A stretch of 64,000 bases of DNA from Sweltsa coloradensis (taxonomy: Eukaryota > Arthropoda > Insecta > Plecoptera > Chloroperlidae), in assembly GCA_024449915.1 (NCBI GenBank), contig JAMZAV010005120.1, positions 46,949-110,948 on the forward strand. The letters are read 5' to 3'. A program made the translations under genes and the position numbers. Under the pieces are notes generated by a model. It searched no databases and was not told where the DNA came from. It was given only the letters and a program-made list of their open reading frames with translations. Shown here piece after piece: positions 44,583-56,100 of this stretch. Numbering within the stretch: the first letter of the stretch is position 1; the number at the start of each line of letters is the position of its first letter.

Positions 44583-45287
44583 TTGGATACAAAGCCAGAT
44601 CCTCGAAAAATAGCTATGTTGATAAACTTAATTGGACCCGACGCTCAACCCATTTTTAACAACTTCGTTTTTGAAACCCCAGAAGACAAGAAGAAGTACG
44701 AGGTAGTACTAAGAAAATTCGAAGAACACTGCTTGCCGCAGGTGAATATAATAATGGAACAGTTTAATTTCTTCAATGTAAAACAGAAAGAAGGACAGCC
44801 GTTTGATAGCTTCTTGACGGAACTCCGTACCAAATCAGGCACGTGTGATTTCGGAGATCAGTTGGACAACCTACTCCGAGCTAGAATCGTGTTTGGGATC
44901 CGGGATTTCTCGCTACAAGAAAAGTTACTCCGAGACGGTGCCCTATCCTTGGACAAAGCCATCACTATTTGTCGGGCGGCTGAGGTATCAAAACAACAAC
45001 TCGAGCAGCTCCGAGACCCACAGGTAGGCCTAGTTCCAAGTGAAATAAACATTGTGAAGACAAAGCGCAATCGCAACCCTAAGAAAAAATCAGCCAGTAC
45101 TAGCGAACCAAAAACTGATAAATACTACAGTGAACCGACCACAACTAAAACTGGGACCAAAGCTTTTGACTGTCGCAGTTGCGGTAATAACCATCTACCA
45201 AGGGCTTGTCCTGCTTTGGAAAAGAGTGTTATGTGTGTCAAAAAAAATAATCATTATAGTTCAATGTGTTTCAACAAGAAAACCTAA
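44583..45287 (+). CDS. gag-like protein of the LTR element
   Basis: This open frame of 234 residues starts at an ATG 290 bases after the LTR and may extend further 5' in another frame. It has a retrotransposon gag-type helical region (KKYEVVLRKFEEHCLP, then GQPFDSFLTELRTKSGTCDF and RARIVFGI), a basic linker, and a zinc knuckle CRSCGNNHLPRAC (C-x2-C-x4-H-x4-C) near the end. This is the capsid/nucleocapsid organisation of Ty3/gypsy elements. A second knuckle-like CVKKNNHYSSMC may be a broken copy. It is the only large intact frame of the element. Confidence 0.75.
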   Translation: MDTKPDPRKIAMLINLIGPDAQPIFNNFVFETPEDKKKYEVVLRKFEEHCLPQVNIIMEQFNFFNVKQKEGQPFDSFLTELRTKSGTCDFGDQLDNLLRARIVFGIRDFSLQEKLLRDGALSLDKAITICRAAEVSKQQLEQLRDPQVGLVPSEINIVKTKRNRNPKKKSASTSEPKTDKYYSEPTTTKTGTKAFDCRSCGNNHLPRACPALEKSVMCVKKNNHYSSMCFNKKT

Positions 45288-45289
45288 CC

Positions 45290-46680
45290 CTAAACAGGTT
45301 AAAGAAGTGACACTTGAAGAAATGAGTATGTAGTTCACTTACTAGAAGAACAGTCTGTATCAAAAGTTGAGAAGGATGTGTGGCTTACTAATTTAAAACT
45401 GTGTGATAAAAGTAACTTTCAAGCTAGATAAAAGGTGCTCAGGTGAATGTCCTACCGGGTAAAATTTTTGACAGCCTGGGCCCTATTTTCTAAAAAAAGG
45501 TAAGAGATACCAACACAATTGGTCACCTTCGGGATCATAGAATCAAGCCTAGAGGTGTAGTAGAGTTAGCTTGTACCAAGGGTAGCAATGAACCTATGAA
45601 ATTAGATTTTATTGTTGCTGACATAGAGTCACAACCATGCTAGGCCTAGTAGGATGTCAGAAATTTGAACCTTATTAGAAAAATGGACAAGGTTAATGTA
45701 GCTAGAAACCTTGCACAGTGGATTAAGACTAAACAGGGTATTGTAGCTCAATACAGAGAGTTGATTGAAGGATTAGGGAAAAACCCAGGTGAGCATACAT
45801 GGTTTTAAACGATAAGGTAGATCCTGTTATTCATGCCCCTCGAAGGTCCCATTTCAGCTCCAACCCAAACTGAAAAAAACCCTTAACACTCTTGAAAACA
45901 AGGAGTCGTATCCAAAGTAGATCCCCCCAAAACTAAACTGGGTCAGTAGTCTCTTTATAGTGGAGAAACAAGATGGACGTCTACGTCTCTGTCTTGATCC
46001 TAGAGATTTAAATATGGCGATTAACCCGGGAACATTTTGCAATTCCGACTGCCGAAGATGTCCGCGATTCGTATGAACGGAAAAAGTGTTCACAATACTT
46101 GGACATGAAGGAGTTTTTGGCATATACAATTAAACAATTTTCTAGTGCTGATATGTACTTTCAGACCCCTTTCGGTAGATATCGTTTTGAAAGGCTTCCA
46201 TTTGGTGTCAGCTGGGCCCCAGAAATATTCCAAAGAAGGTCATGAAAATATTTGGTGATATTCAGGGAGTGTGGATTGTGTTTGATGACTAAAAATTGCA
46301 GGCACAACTGTAGAGGAACATGATCAGATACTTCTTGCAGTGCTAGAGAGAGCAAGCAGTATGGAGTGAATTTCAACAAGGAGAAGATGCAACTACGAGT
46401 GGACTCTGTCAAATACGTAGGACATCTGGTAACATCGGGAAGGACTCAAACCAGACAAGGACAGAATTCGAGCAAGGGTTTGAGATGCCTCGCCAACAAG
46501 TAAGGAAAAATTTACGCCGATTTCTAGGCATGGTCACGTATGTAGCTCAGTTTGTAACCCAAACGTTCCCACATACCACTCCCCCATTAAGGGAATTGTT
46601 AAAAATGATGTCGATTGGCAATGGCAGCCTCAACATGAAAAAAGCTTTGGGCTAGTTTAAAAGAGAAACTGTGCAATGCA
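45290..46680 (+). pseudogene. Protease and reverse transcriptase of the LTR element, frameshifted
   Basis: Near 45435 the protease core is readable as KGAQVNVLPG, where the catalytic aspartate codon has been lost next to a stop. RT blocks follow in changing frames: KQGVVSKVDPP (45895), a degraded LCLDPRDLN block (45985), FWHIQL (46118), FGRYRFERLPFGVSWAPE (46170) and a broken FDD box near 46285. At least ten frame changes or stops separate them. The order and motifs are those of Ty3/gypsy pol. Confidence 0.75.
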
Positions 46681-46686
46681 CCTGTT

Positions 46687-47184
46687 TTGCAATATTATGA
46701 TCAAGCCAAACCCCTAGTTTTACAAACCGATGCCTCGAAAGACGGGTTAGGTGCATGCTTGATGCAAGATTCTCTTCCAATTGCATATGCATCTCGCAGT
46801 CTCACTGCAGCAGGGGAAAAATTATGCTCAATTGAAAAGGAAATGCTTGGAATAGTTTACGGTGTACAAAAATTTCACCAATACGTGTACGGTAGAAACG
46901 TAAATGTACATACTGATCATAAACCACTTGTCGTTATCGTGAAGAAGGAGCTAAATCTAGTGTCATTTAGGCTTCAGCGAATGCTGCTTAAATTGTTAAG
47001 ATATGATTTAAATGTGGTTCGTATGGCCCTGGAAAAGAGTTGTTCTTGGCTGATACACTATAAAGGGGCCTATCTAATGGACCCGGTTGGGGATGATCCA
47101 GAACTTAACGTCATTGTACATACAGTAGAAAAACATTTAGCCATTAGTCCTGCAAAGAGGGAGGAAACTCAAAAGCAACTTTAG
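46687..47184 (+). pseudogene. RNase H of the LTR element
   Basis: The 165-residue frame has LQTDASKDGLGACLMQD, IAYASRSLTAAGEKLCSIEK (catalytic Glu) and VHTDHKPLVVIVKK, the standard Ty3/gypsy RNase H residues in order. It degrades RNA in RNA:DNA hybrids. The frame stays open to 47184. The adjoining RT and integrase are in other frames, so no complete pol exists. Confidence 0.8.
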
Positions 47185-48600
47185 CTGACACAGTCCTCAG
47201 CAAATAATTCACTACCACACAGAAGGATGGCCAAGACGAGTTTCCGAGGTTGAACCAGGTGTAAAGCCTTATTGGAAACTGCAGGAACAGATCTCTGTGT
47301 CGGAAGGTTTAGTGTTTGTAGGAAATAAGTTACTTGTACCTCAAACAATGCGTGAGAAAATGTTAAATTCAATTCATGAGGGCCATCAGGGCATGGAGTT
47401 ATAAATAGTACTGGCGTACTGGAGGCGCAGGTGTGTGGTCGGCGGTGTACAAGTTAACACTTCAAATTGGCAGACATTTTGATTGTTTACTTTGGTAACC
47501 AAGGTAACCTTAGGCCTACCACAGTTCTTTGTAGCAAAGTTTAACCTACTAGTAGTGGTTAAAACAATCAAAATGGCGAATAGGCTCAAAGAAACAAACA
47601 CGATCGTGGACGTGCTGTTCCATTTGAGCTAGACCTCCTTATCATCCAACTCCATGATCAGGGCATGGAAAAATGTAAGGCGAGAGCACGAGGAATTCTT
47701 TATTGGCCTGGCATGACCCAGCAAATCGAGGACACAGTGTCCAAGTGCTGGATCTGTGAGAAGTTTCAGAGAAACAACTCAAAAGAGCCATTACTTCCTC
47801 ATAAAATTCCTGATCGGCCATGGCAGAAGATTGCTGCCGATTTCCTAGAGTATAGTGGAGTGACATACCTGGCGATAATTGATTACTATTCAAAATGGTT
47901 AGAAATCATTAAGTGCGAAGGCAAAACAGCTAAAGATGTGATCCAAAATATGAAAATGGTTTTTCTCACATAAAGGTATCCCAGAGTGCGTAGTTTCCGA
48001 CAATATGCCATTCATGAGCTACGAATACAAACAATTTGCAAGAGAATGGGATTTCCAAATAATCACATCAAGCCCAAAAATATGCCCAATCTAATTGGGA
48101 TGGCAGAGAGTGCAGTTAAGATTGGTAAAACAATGCTCCGTAAAGCACATGCAGAAGGGACAGATATCTATACAGCTCTTTTAGAATACAGATCAACTCA
48201 GTTAAGGGGCATAAACAGATCTCCAGCACAATGCAATGAGCAGAAATCTTCGCACAAAGTTGCCGATATCCAAGTCTCTATTAGAACCTAGAGTAGAAAC
48301 ACAGGTTACGGACGCCCTTCGTCTAAAACAATGTCGTCAGAAGAGTTTTATGATAGATCGGTCGTCCTCCTACCAGAACTAAAAATAGGAGAGAGTTGCA
48401 GAATTAGGAATTGATGGAGATACCCTGGGAGAAAGCCATCGTAAAGGGAATACATGAATCGCCTAGGTCGTACATCGTTACTACGGCCAACAACGCAGAT
48501 TTCCGTAGGAACCGAAGAGATTTGCACCCAGTCGTAAACCCCCCTCCCATAGTAACCACAGCCACTTCCGGAAGAGTTGTTCAAGAACAAAACACCTTCC
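47185..48600 (+). pseudogene. Integrase of the LTR element, interrupted
   Basis: An H-H zinc segment (VGNKLLVPQTMREKML, then HEGHQGME) is cut at 47397 by a 259-bp insert. After the insert come GILYWPGMTQQIEDTVSKCW (C-x2-C of the zinc domain), then WQKIAADFLEYSG and IIDYYSKWLEI of the catalytic core. Beyond a frameshift near 47970 come a degraded DN-bearing block and GMAESAVKIGKTMLRKA with the catalytic Glu. The C-terminal part includes PWEKAIVKGIHESPRSYIV near 48420. It is inactive. Confidence 0.8.
47398..47656. mobile_element. 259-bp insertion in integrase with 13-bp target duplication
   Basis: ATCAGGGCATGGA occurs at 47385-47397 and again at 47657-47669, and integrase homology resumes exactly after the second copy. 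The insert contains an imperfect inverted pair ATTTTGATTGTTT / AAACAATCAAAAT. A 13-bp duplication suits target-primed insertion, but no A-tail is evident. Confidence 0.7.
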
Positions 48601-48845
48601 AGAACCAGTGATTCCGATTGATCCTTTAGTTTTAGAACCTCCTTTGTCTCAAACGATAACTAGGCCAACTCGAAAGAAACAACTGCCTCTTATCTGTTAG
48701 ACTATCAGCGCCTAAGCAACTTTGATTATGATTTATGACTTTACATATTGTAATTAAATAAGCATTCTATCTTTGTAACCTATCTTTAGAATTGTAAAAC
48801 AAATAATTGTACTTTCTCATTATGTTGTTGAATAGAATTTTTCAT

Positions 48846-48855
48846 TAGAAAGGGA
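48846..48855 (+). promoter_or_regulatory. Polypurine tract
   Basis: TAGAAAGGGA lies directly before the TG of the 3' LTR, where plus-strand synthesis is primed. Confidence 0.7.
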
Positions 48856-49078
48856 TGTTATATAAAGGTATTTGAAAAATGACACAACAACAAACTACAA
48901 TGTATCATGTTGTAGGTTGGTACTAGGTAGAAGATTCTAAGTTGTTTTGGTGGGACCTAAAGTTAGGACCCCGCACTTACTGTATTGTCATTTTATCAAT
49001 AAACATCAACTAAAATGTAATCTCCGTTTTGTAAACTTTAATCCATCCCTGACTAGAAAACGTAAAAAAATTATAATA
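48856..49078 (+). repeat. 3' LTR
   Basis: It starts TGTTATATAAAGGTATTTG and ends TTATAATA, matching the 5' LTR with short indels, many in homopolymers. An AATAAA is present, as in the other LTR. Confidence 0.88.
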
Positions 49079-49289
49079 GTTACATTTGATGCCGCATGCA
49101 CCACCGGTTCTGCCTGGAGCAGTTCTCCACTTGTCCGCCAGATGTCCGCCAACTTTGCTTTAAACGCGATACCCCCTGGGCACCGTGCTTGGAGGTTAGG
49201 GGACCTCCCCAAAGGGAAACTTCTTTTCGACCTGCTAATCTGTGCCTAGCCTAGCCTAGCCTAGGGGCCTTTAGCTTTTGGCACTGTCA

Positions 49290-50046
49290 TTGTTGGATGA
49301 GCGAAGCGAGCGAAGCGAGATTCCATTTCACTACACTGAAAAAAAAAATCCGGAATGTTTTTTTTTTTTTTTTCTTTCTTTCTTTCTTTCTTCTGTATTT
49401 TTGTCTTTGTTAACACGATCCGCTAAACCGATACTCCGATTGCGATGAATTTATGGAGGCCTTCGAAATCTTCTGAACTAAGAACTGCCACTTTTTGAGC
49501 TCAATCGAAAAATTATTCTCATGAAAATCGCAATTTTAGATTTTTTTCAATTTTAAAAAATTTTTTCGACTTATACCCTACATGTTTATCCGATTGTAAT
49601 GATTTTTTCACAGAAACCCTTAATTTTATGAATGATATATTCGTGTGAAATTTGAGCGTAATCAAATATAATTTCTCATGAAAATCGCAATTTACGATTT
49701 TTTTTAATTTCCCTTTTGCTTTATACACCTACATGCTTTACCGATTATAATGATTTTTTCACAAACCTTAATTTTTAAGAATTAATATATTCGTTTTAAA
49801 ATTTGTGCGCAATCGAATAATTATTTCTTATGAAAATTTTTCAAAAATTAAAGATTTTTTCCTTTTAAAATTACGATTAATTAAAAAAAAAAAGTTAATT
49901 TTTTTTAATTTGATTTAATTTTAAAAAAAATTTCAACAAAGTTCTGATTTTTTCACAGAACAACAGAAAATCCGCAAAACACATGGCAGCTCAATTCACC
50001 AATTACGCTCATCCAACAACGCGGCGGGACTTAAGCGTTTTCCTAG
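49290..50046 (+). mobile_element. Helentron-like non-autonomous element (copy H4)
   Basis: It begins TTGTTGGATGAGCGAAGCGA and ends GCGTTTTCCTAG, followed by T. GCTCATCCAACAACGCGGCG lies just before the 3' end. Internally a ~150-bp unit with TTTCTCATGAAAATCGCAAT repeats two to three times. Confidence 0.68.
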
Positions 50047-50311
50047 TTAGTTCACTTTAGTGCTCGTACCTTCGCTAGGAGCGCGCGTGTCGGTTTATCA
50101 GCGTGTTTTGCTAGCAAGTCTCGCTACTGTAAGAGATGGGTTATACTGTGGGCATAGGCCCTATAAATAAAAATAACATGCTTATTAGCCCTTGCCTTAT
50201 ATTATCAAACAACAAAGTTATCAATATCTACTTTTTGTTTAATTACCAGCATAATATAACTAGACAAATTTGTATATTACTATATTCTGCAAACCTTGAC
50301 AAGTGATGTAA

Positions 50312-50405
50312 AACGAGGAGCCACCAAGGTCCTCTAGATCTCCGCCACCTGGCGGAGGCTCGTCTAACTCGCTCGTGTGGCCACGAAGTTAGGTCGTCGC
50401 AACCC
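50312..50405. repeat. Left copy of an inverted repeat around copy H5
   Basis: AAGGTCCTCTAGATCTCCGC and CTGGCGGAGGCTCGTCTAAC, then AGTTAGGTCGTCGCAAC, recur inverted at 52254-52345. CTCCGCCACCTGGCGGAG within it is itself a palindrome. It may be the end of a larger transposon or a separate repeat. Confidence 0.65.
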
Positions 50406-50725
50406 GTTCCACAATGTATAGCAGCCATTACGGTGATTTGCACGAGAAATAGGGGGAATTTTAAAATCAAAGTGAACATCTACTTAGCGCGCCCTGAAAA
50501 CTTGACCACAAAATGACGATGTAGAGGCCAGAAAAGAATCGCGCGCATTAAGAGATAATAAAATTGACAACCCAATAATAATGAATAATAATTTGTTGTT
50601 ATGTAATTCATAAAATGAAATAATTTTAAATACCCTATGTTATATTATTATAGTGTAATGTGTAGGATATCCATGAGCAATTTTTTTACGATTTCAAAAA
50701 TTATTTCTAAAAGCTGTTTCTGATA

Positions 50726-51905
50726 ATTGGATGAGTGTAGCGAGCGTAGCGAGCGAAGCGAAGATTCCATTTCACTACACTGGAGAAAAAATCCGGAATG
50801 TTTTTTTTTCTTTTTTCTGTATTTTTGTCTGTCTGTTAACACGATTACGCGCTAAACGCGATATTCCGATTGCGATGAAATTTAATGGAGGCCTTCGAAA
50901 TCTCTGAACTTATAACATGCCACGTTTTGGAGTGCAATCGATTATTTGTTTTCTCATAAAAATCGCAATTTTACGATTTTTATTTTTAAAACATTCTTCG
51001 ACATATAACACCTATACATGCTTTATCCGATTGTAATGATTTTTCACAGAACCTTTATTTTATAAATTTATATATTCGTGTGAAATTTAAGCGCAATCAA
51101 ACAATTATTTCTCATTGCTAAAATGCTAAGGCTTTTACAATTTTCATTTTTTTTGTGTGAAAGGTGTTTTAGATTAAAAAACAATACATCTCAACATTCA
51201 CCAGACGGATTTTATAATTTTCGTTTTGTTTGATAAATATGATTTTTTTTCCTTTGCATTGTTGGAAAATGTATGTTTTTTGTAAACAAATCTATATTTC
51301 ACATATTTTAATTAAAAAACCATAAATCTCATCAAAAAAGTGTCTAGTGAATTTGTCAGAATAAGACTTGTGAGCACATTAAAATATAAATTATCCTTTT
51401 ATCTTAAAAACTGTAGGCTAGAAGTAGGAAAAATGTTAGCAATTGTGCTAGAATAAAAGTTTTGAGAGAATAGCATTTAATGTTTATTTATGTTGTTTTT
51501 TGGTAAATTTGAGTACAACATAGCCTAAAGGCTCAGTTTATTTATTAAACATGAATTTACTGGGCCTTTATAACCTGTTAATCTAGGCTTCTTTAAAATT
51601 GACTAAAATTGTTATGAATAACACTCTATACAGCCCTAGATTAGGCCTAATATCAGTACTGGTAAGCCATTTTCCCATGTAAAATAGCATACAGCGCTAA
51701 AGAAAAAAATCATTTAATGCTTTTAGCATTATATCAGTACAAAATAAATTTATGTATTCAATAAATAAAAAAGTAAACTTAAAAAGCAATTAAAACAATA
51801 ATAATGTAAAATTGCCGTTTTTTCATTAATTTTCAGTGAAATACCCCTTAAACAATTACGCTCATCCAGCAACGCGCCTGAAAAAGTGTTTGCGAAGCTT
51901 CCTAG
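50726..51905 (+). mobile_element. Helentron-like non-autonomous element (copy H5)
   Basis: It begins TTGGATGAGTGTAGCGAGCG and ends TGCGAAGCTTCCTAG, followed by T. ACGCTCATCCAGCAACGC lies near the 3' end. At 1180 bp it is the longest complete copy here. The first half shares the GCGCAATCGA/AAAATCGCAATTTTACG repeats with H2 and H4. The second half is unique AT-rich filler. Confidence 0.66.
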
Positions 51906-52253
51906 TTTATTACCAACATTGCTTGTGCCCAAAAGCAACATAATATGTGATGATAATAGTGTACACAAATAATCATATAAACACTAGTAAATGACGGTAT
52001 TTTTCAAGGTGGCGTGTGAAAAATTACTATGTCGCCGAGGGCGAGAAATGCTCGTTTTAATGGAAAACGACGGTATGTACAAACATAACCACTATATAAC
52101 GTAGTGGCATTCATCCTGATTACTAACGTGGTATTGAAAGTCGTTGACAACCTCCAGTTTTTTAGGTAATTAACTCACTAGTATGCAAAGTGCGTGAAAT
52201 AGTACTAGTTACTACATTCCCGCTCTAGAATTAATCACCAAGATGGCTTCTAA

Positions 52254-52365
52254 TTCGCTGCTGCGACGACCTAACCTAGAGAGTTAGACGAGCCTCCGCC
52301 AGGTGGCGGAGATCTAGAGGACCTTGGGAGCCACGACGAACATCTAGGAGGCAGTGGTTTGAACT
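52254..52365. repeat. Right copy of the inverted repeat
   Basis: It is inverted relative to 50312-50405 at high identity over about 80 bases. It extends into GAACATCTAGGAGGCAGTGG, which also matches 31505-31547. Confidence 0.65.
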
Positions 52366-52846
52366 ATGGTTTCCCAATATTTAGCATATATTTTATCCTT
52401 TGTTTTCTGCAATATTTTACGGTATTACAAAACACTTATTATGATTTATATTGTGTGTTCCTGATTAAGAAATGTATACACGAATAAGGTTCTACCAGGT
52501 TCCGTTTAACAAGTATTTCAAGACGTTTTATTTGACGCGTTTATTCGGATTTAAAAGCAAAGTGGCTGACATCTGGTGAGCGAAGCGCGAACCCGCCGGA
52601 GTAGCATTGCGTTGCGATATGGCCGCTTATAAGTATGTTTTCCTATGGCACTTGCAATGGATCATGACTGAAATAAACACTCAATAAAGACAAAACCACA
52701 CCACCTATTAATTATGAAATTGAGTTTGTAAGTCTAGTGGAATATCTGTAGCCACATCGTATCATCCTAGGTAGGAAAATGTTAATGAAAATAAGCGTGA
52801 AAGTTGAACGTCAGGGACGAGAACATTTGAAGTAACCCGGAGTAGG

Positions 52847-53232
52847 GTGGGATATTTTCGTCGGTTTAATCGGATAAAAAATATTGTAGGGGACGTTGAA
52901 ATAGTATTAGATTATATTTCAACTATCTTTGAATGAAATAAAATGGTAAGATTGTTAAAAACACGTGAAGATGGAGCATCAGCTTGTAATAAGTTCGTTC
53001 ATTTCTAGGCCTACAAGTGGGCGTGTACACACAGCTCTCAATGTAGGATGTTTTCGTCAGTTAAATCGTGAAAAAAATAGTCTAGGTGACGTTTAATAGT
53101 GTAAGATTATATTAAAACTATCTATGAATTAAATAAAATTGCAAGATTGTTAAAGACTTGCGATGATCGAGCATCAGCTTGTCATAAGGTCGTTCATTTC
53201 TAGGCCTATAAGTGGGCGTGTGTACACACACC
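52847..53232. repeat. ~190-bp tandem duplication
   Basis: A block with ATTTTCGTCGGTTTAATCG, GAGCATCAGCTTGTAATAAG and GTTCATTTCTAGGCCTACAA is repeated once (first at about 52847, second at about 53041) at roughly 85 percent identity by eye. Confidence 0.8.
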
Positions 53233-53313
53233 ACATCAATCATTTGTTTGATATTTTCGAGCCTGCTCGCGGCAACTTATGTAAAAAACTAACGCTGGTC
53301 AATACCAATAATA

Positions 53314-53574
53314 CTAGGGAAACGCCAAAGTCGTTGTTAGACGAGTGAGTGAGCCATGTGTTGAGTGCGCCGGAACATTTGCATTTAAGTTTGATTATAA
53401 TATTCGTATAAATAATAGGGTATTTAAGTTTAGGTCATAGCTTAGGCCATAATGCTCCACTGTAGCCTATGATAGGCTAGGGAGGCCAAAGGTAAGGGGA
53501 AGAAAAGGAATGTTACCGGGTACTCAACACATGGCTCACTCACTCGTCTAACAACGACTTTGGCGTTTCCCTAG
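53314..53574. mobile_element. Two Helentron-like 3' ends in opposite orientation
   Basis: At 53314 the reverse strand ends CTAG (followed by T) and at 53574 the forward strand ends CTAG (followed by T). About 54 bases at each side are inverted copies: ACTCAACACATGGCTCACTC then GTCTAACAACGACTTTGGCG. The DNA between is 150 bp that in part matches 54190-54320 inverted. Confidence 0.6.
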
Positions 53575-54189
53575 TTTTATAAACAAACAGAAAGCACGCC
53601 AATTAATGGCGGCGTAGAATGTGTTTTTGTTTGCAAAAATAACAAATTAAACACGGCCCATACTATGTTTTAATTATTCCTGTTTGATCTTTAATTGTTT
53701 GTACCAAGGCAGTGATCAAGATCCACGAATCTCAATGGAGTTTCTACAAACCATGGATGTAACTATTTTAAGTCCATGCACAAACCAATCGTATCTTCTG
53801 TCGCTAAACGCAAATTTGTATAGTATAAAAATTACAAAAGACAAAAATTGTATGGGATTATTCATGTACATCGTACTTTATTTCGCATGCCAACCATCTA
53901 GGTTAATAATATTAATTACAAATAAATAAATAATTTATGTAGTGTTTTAACATTGCAGAATAGTATAAGAAACATAGCCAGTACGAGAACGAGCTAAGAT
54001 TGCAAGGTTTACTCAATCTCCGTGCGGAGTTTTGGGTAATCTTGAGCGTGCAAGTTTCGATGCATCTTGGCCAGTGCCGCGCACCTCTTGACATCCCAAA
54101 AATTATAATTCTTCCCGAAAAAACATTGTTGTTAAAATAGAACCTACACATTTAAGCCCATTTATCAATTTATTATTTACCTACCTAAG

Positions 54190-54380
54190 GTCTCCCTAGC
54201 CTATCATAGACTAAAGTGGTGCATTATTACCTTACAGTTGACGTGCCCTTAGCCTATACCAACTAAACTTAAAACCCTATTATCTATACCTATATAATTA
54301 TCAAAATAAATGCAAATGTTGCCGTGTACTCAACACATGACTCGCTCACTCGTCTAACAACGACTTTGGTGTGTTCCTAG
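54190..54380 (+). mobile_element. Helentron-like 3' region
   Basis: GTACTCAACACATGACTCGC and GTCTAACAACGACTTTGGTG end in CCTAG followed by T at 54380. The upstream 130 bp matches 53395-53500 in reverse. A possible 5' end of this subfamily, on the minus strand, is near 54970 (TTAGACGAGTGAGCGCAGCG). Confidence 0.55.
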
Positions 54381-54445
54381 TCGAGTTGGCTAAAGCGCCC
54401 TTATAGCCGAAATGTGGGAGACGGGTTCAATGCCCGGGAAAGATT
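54381..54445 (+). repeat. tRNA-like sequence directly after a Helentron-like end
   Basis: CGAGTTGGCTAAAGCGCCCT gives a fair A box, and GACGGGTTCAATGCCCG a good B box with pairing T-stem, at normal tRNA spacing. The acceptor stem does not close, so I call it a SINE head or tRNA pseudogene. Confidence 0.5.
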
Positions 54446-54499
54446 TTGTAATTTCTGGATTGTATTTTTTAAATTATTTTACATGTTTTGAAATGCATA

Positions 54500-55690
54500 T
54501 AACGCAGTGTAGTCCATCATCTGTGACAATACTATGGAAAACATAGCCAGTACGAAATACGTGAAAATATTGCAAGGTTCACTCAAACTACGAGCGGAAT
54601 TTGGGGGTACCTTGACGTCCAACATTCGATTAACCTTGGACACGGCATTTCACAGCCAGGTAAATAACAAACAAAATATATTATTTCAAAATGAAAATCA
54701 TTGTTGTTAAAATAATTTCTATACATTTCAACGTATTTTTCAGTTTTTTATTTCTTGCAGGTTTAAATCACAACAGATTGTGCTTATTTTGTTAGCAGTT
54801 CTCAGTTACCTGGTCACGGATGTCTGTTTAAAATTTCAGCTCGGTCTATTTGGCCGTTCGGCCGTATGAGCCTGGACAGACAGACATTTAACATTTAACA
54901 GAATTAATCACGACCAAGGCCCGATCGAGTAGCGTTGTAGACTACGTTCGCTGCGCTCACTCGTCTAATTACGCCCATGGAGAAAAGATTCTGATAACAA
55001 TTTTGAGCACGAAATTGTTTCTCAGACAGATCTAGGCTAGGCGTTCCGTAGGAGGGCCTAGGCCCTAGCTGCGAGTTTCCGAGTTTAGCACCACCAACGA
55101 CGTACGTTAGGTTACGGGAAACAGTTTTTTCCGAATAAATGGGTTAACGAAATAGCTGTAGGTCTAGTCTATTAGAAATTACACGGATGCAAGTAAAAAT
55201 ATTTCCTATAATTTTTGTCACACATGGCCCTGATTTATCTAGTTTTGTAGGAAATCAAATCGGGACCGATCGGGAAAAGTAGGCCTAAATTGACTCTTCG
55301 GAAAAGGAAATAAAATATATTTCAATGAGTTGCAGGATAACTTTGAACATCACAACAGGCTAACTAATGTCATAACATTAATTAACATCCTAATTACATG
55401 TCACAACATTCACCAACGATTGATTATTGAGCATTCAAATCGTCAGTTTATACACAGCTGCTTAGGGAAGGACTAGGGCCCTACTCCTAATGCTACTCCG
55501 GCCGACCATGATGCACGTTACGCCCACCGACAGTGCTGCCCCTGGATTTCACTTTAATTAAACGCGTATACTTTTTCGTCTCCATTGAATCTCCATTGAA
55601 ACACGCGCTAACCGCTGACCGGCCGTAGCAGCTAAACCCAAGGGCTCTAGGGACACGGGCGGCCGCTAGGGGCGTATCGCTTATCTGCGA
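54500..55690. other. Repeat fragments and unclassified DNA
   Basis: ACATAGCCAGTACGA...TTGCAAGGTTCACTCAA at 54540-54585 repeats 53970-54025 in direct order. At 54810-54980 there is a segment resembling further Helentron-like sequence. The remainder to 55.69 kb shows no gene. Confidence 0.4.
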
Positions 55691-56100
55691 TGGCGAATTA
55701 GCTATGTTTGAAGGGTAAAAGTTTGAAAAAAGTTTGAAAATAAATTCGCGGGAACGTGAAAATGTCTGGTTTTATATAACCTTATACAAATCAAAGCAAT
55801 CGAATTATATACTATTCTAACATCTTTGGGCGATTTAGAAATTTTTAAACTGCTTTCCTGGACTTTGCGGTCGAATGTTGTTCCACATAAAAAATAAATA
55901 TATGCATGTATTGTCACAATCACAAACCAACCGAATGCAGTTACAATAATATGTTACAAAATTTCCGTCATCGCCTGCTTGCCTTACTGGCGCGAATAGT
56001 GATGGGAATTTTTATTTCAATTCGTTAAAAATTATATATATATATCAAACACCCTTTTCCAACATTCGTCGGGTCGGGGGGTGACGAGTCACTAGTTTCT
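55691..56100. other. No recognisable feature
   Basis: AT-rich DNA. A short AT dinucleotide run is at 56032-56043, beside the 3' end of the next LINE fragment. Confidence 0.45.

Larger units (their letters stand above)
44060..49078 (+). mobile_element. Ty3/gypsy-like LTR retrotransposon, nearly full length, inactive
   Basis: Two LTRs of about 230 bp bracket gag, protease, RT, RNase H and integrase in the order of Ty3/gypsy elements. Every pol domain has frameshifts or stops. The LTRs differ mainly by single-base length changes in runs, plus a few substitutions. A primer-binding site begins directly after the 5' LTR and a polypurine tract lies directly before the 3' LTR. I could not find a convincing 4-5 bp target duplication. 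Confidence 0.88.

Noticed and set aside
54381..54445. Possible tRNA gene with A and B boxes
   Set aside because: The T-stem pairs, but the acceptor stem does not close.
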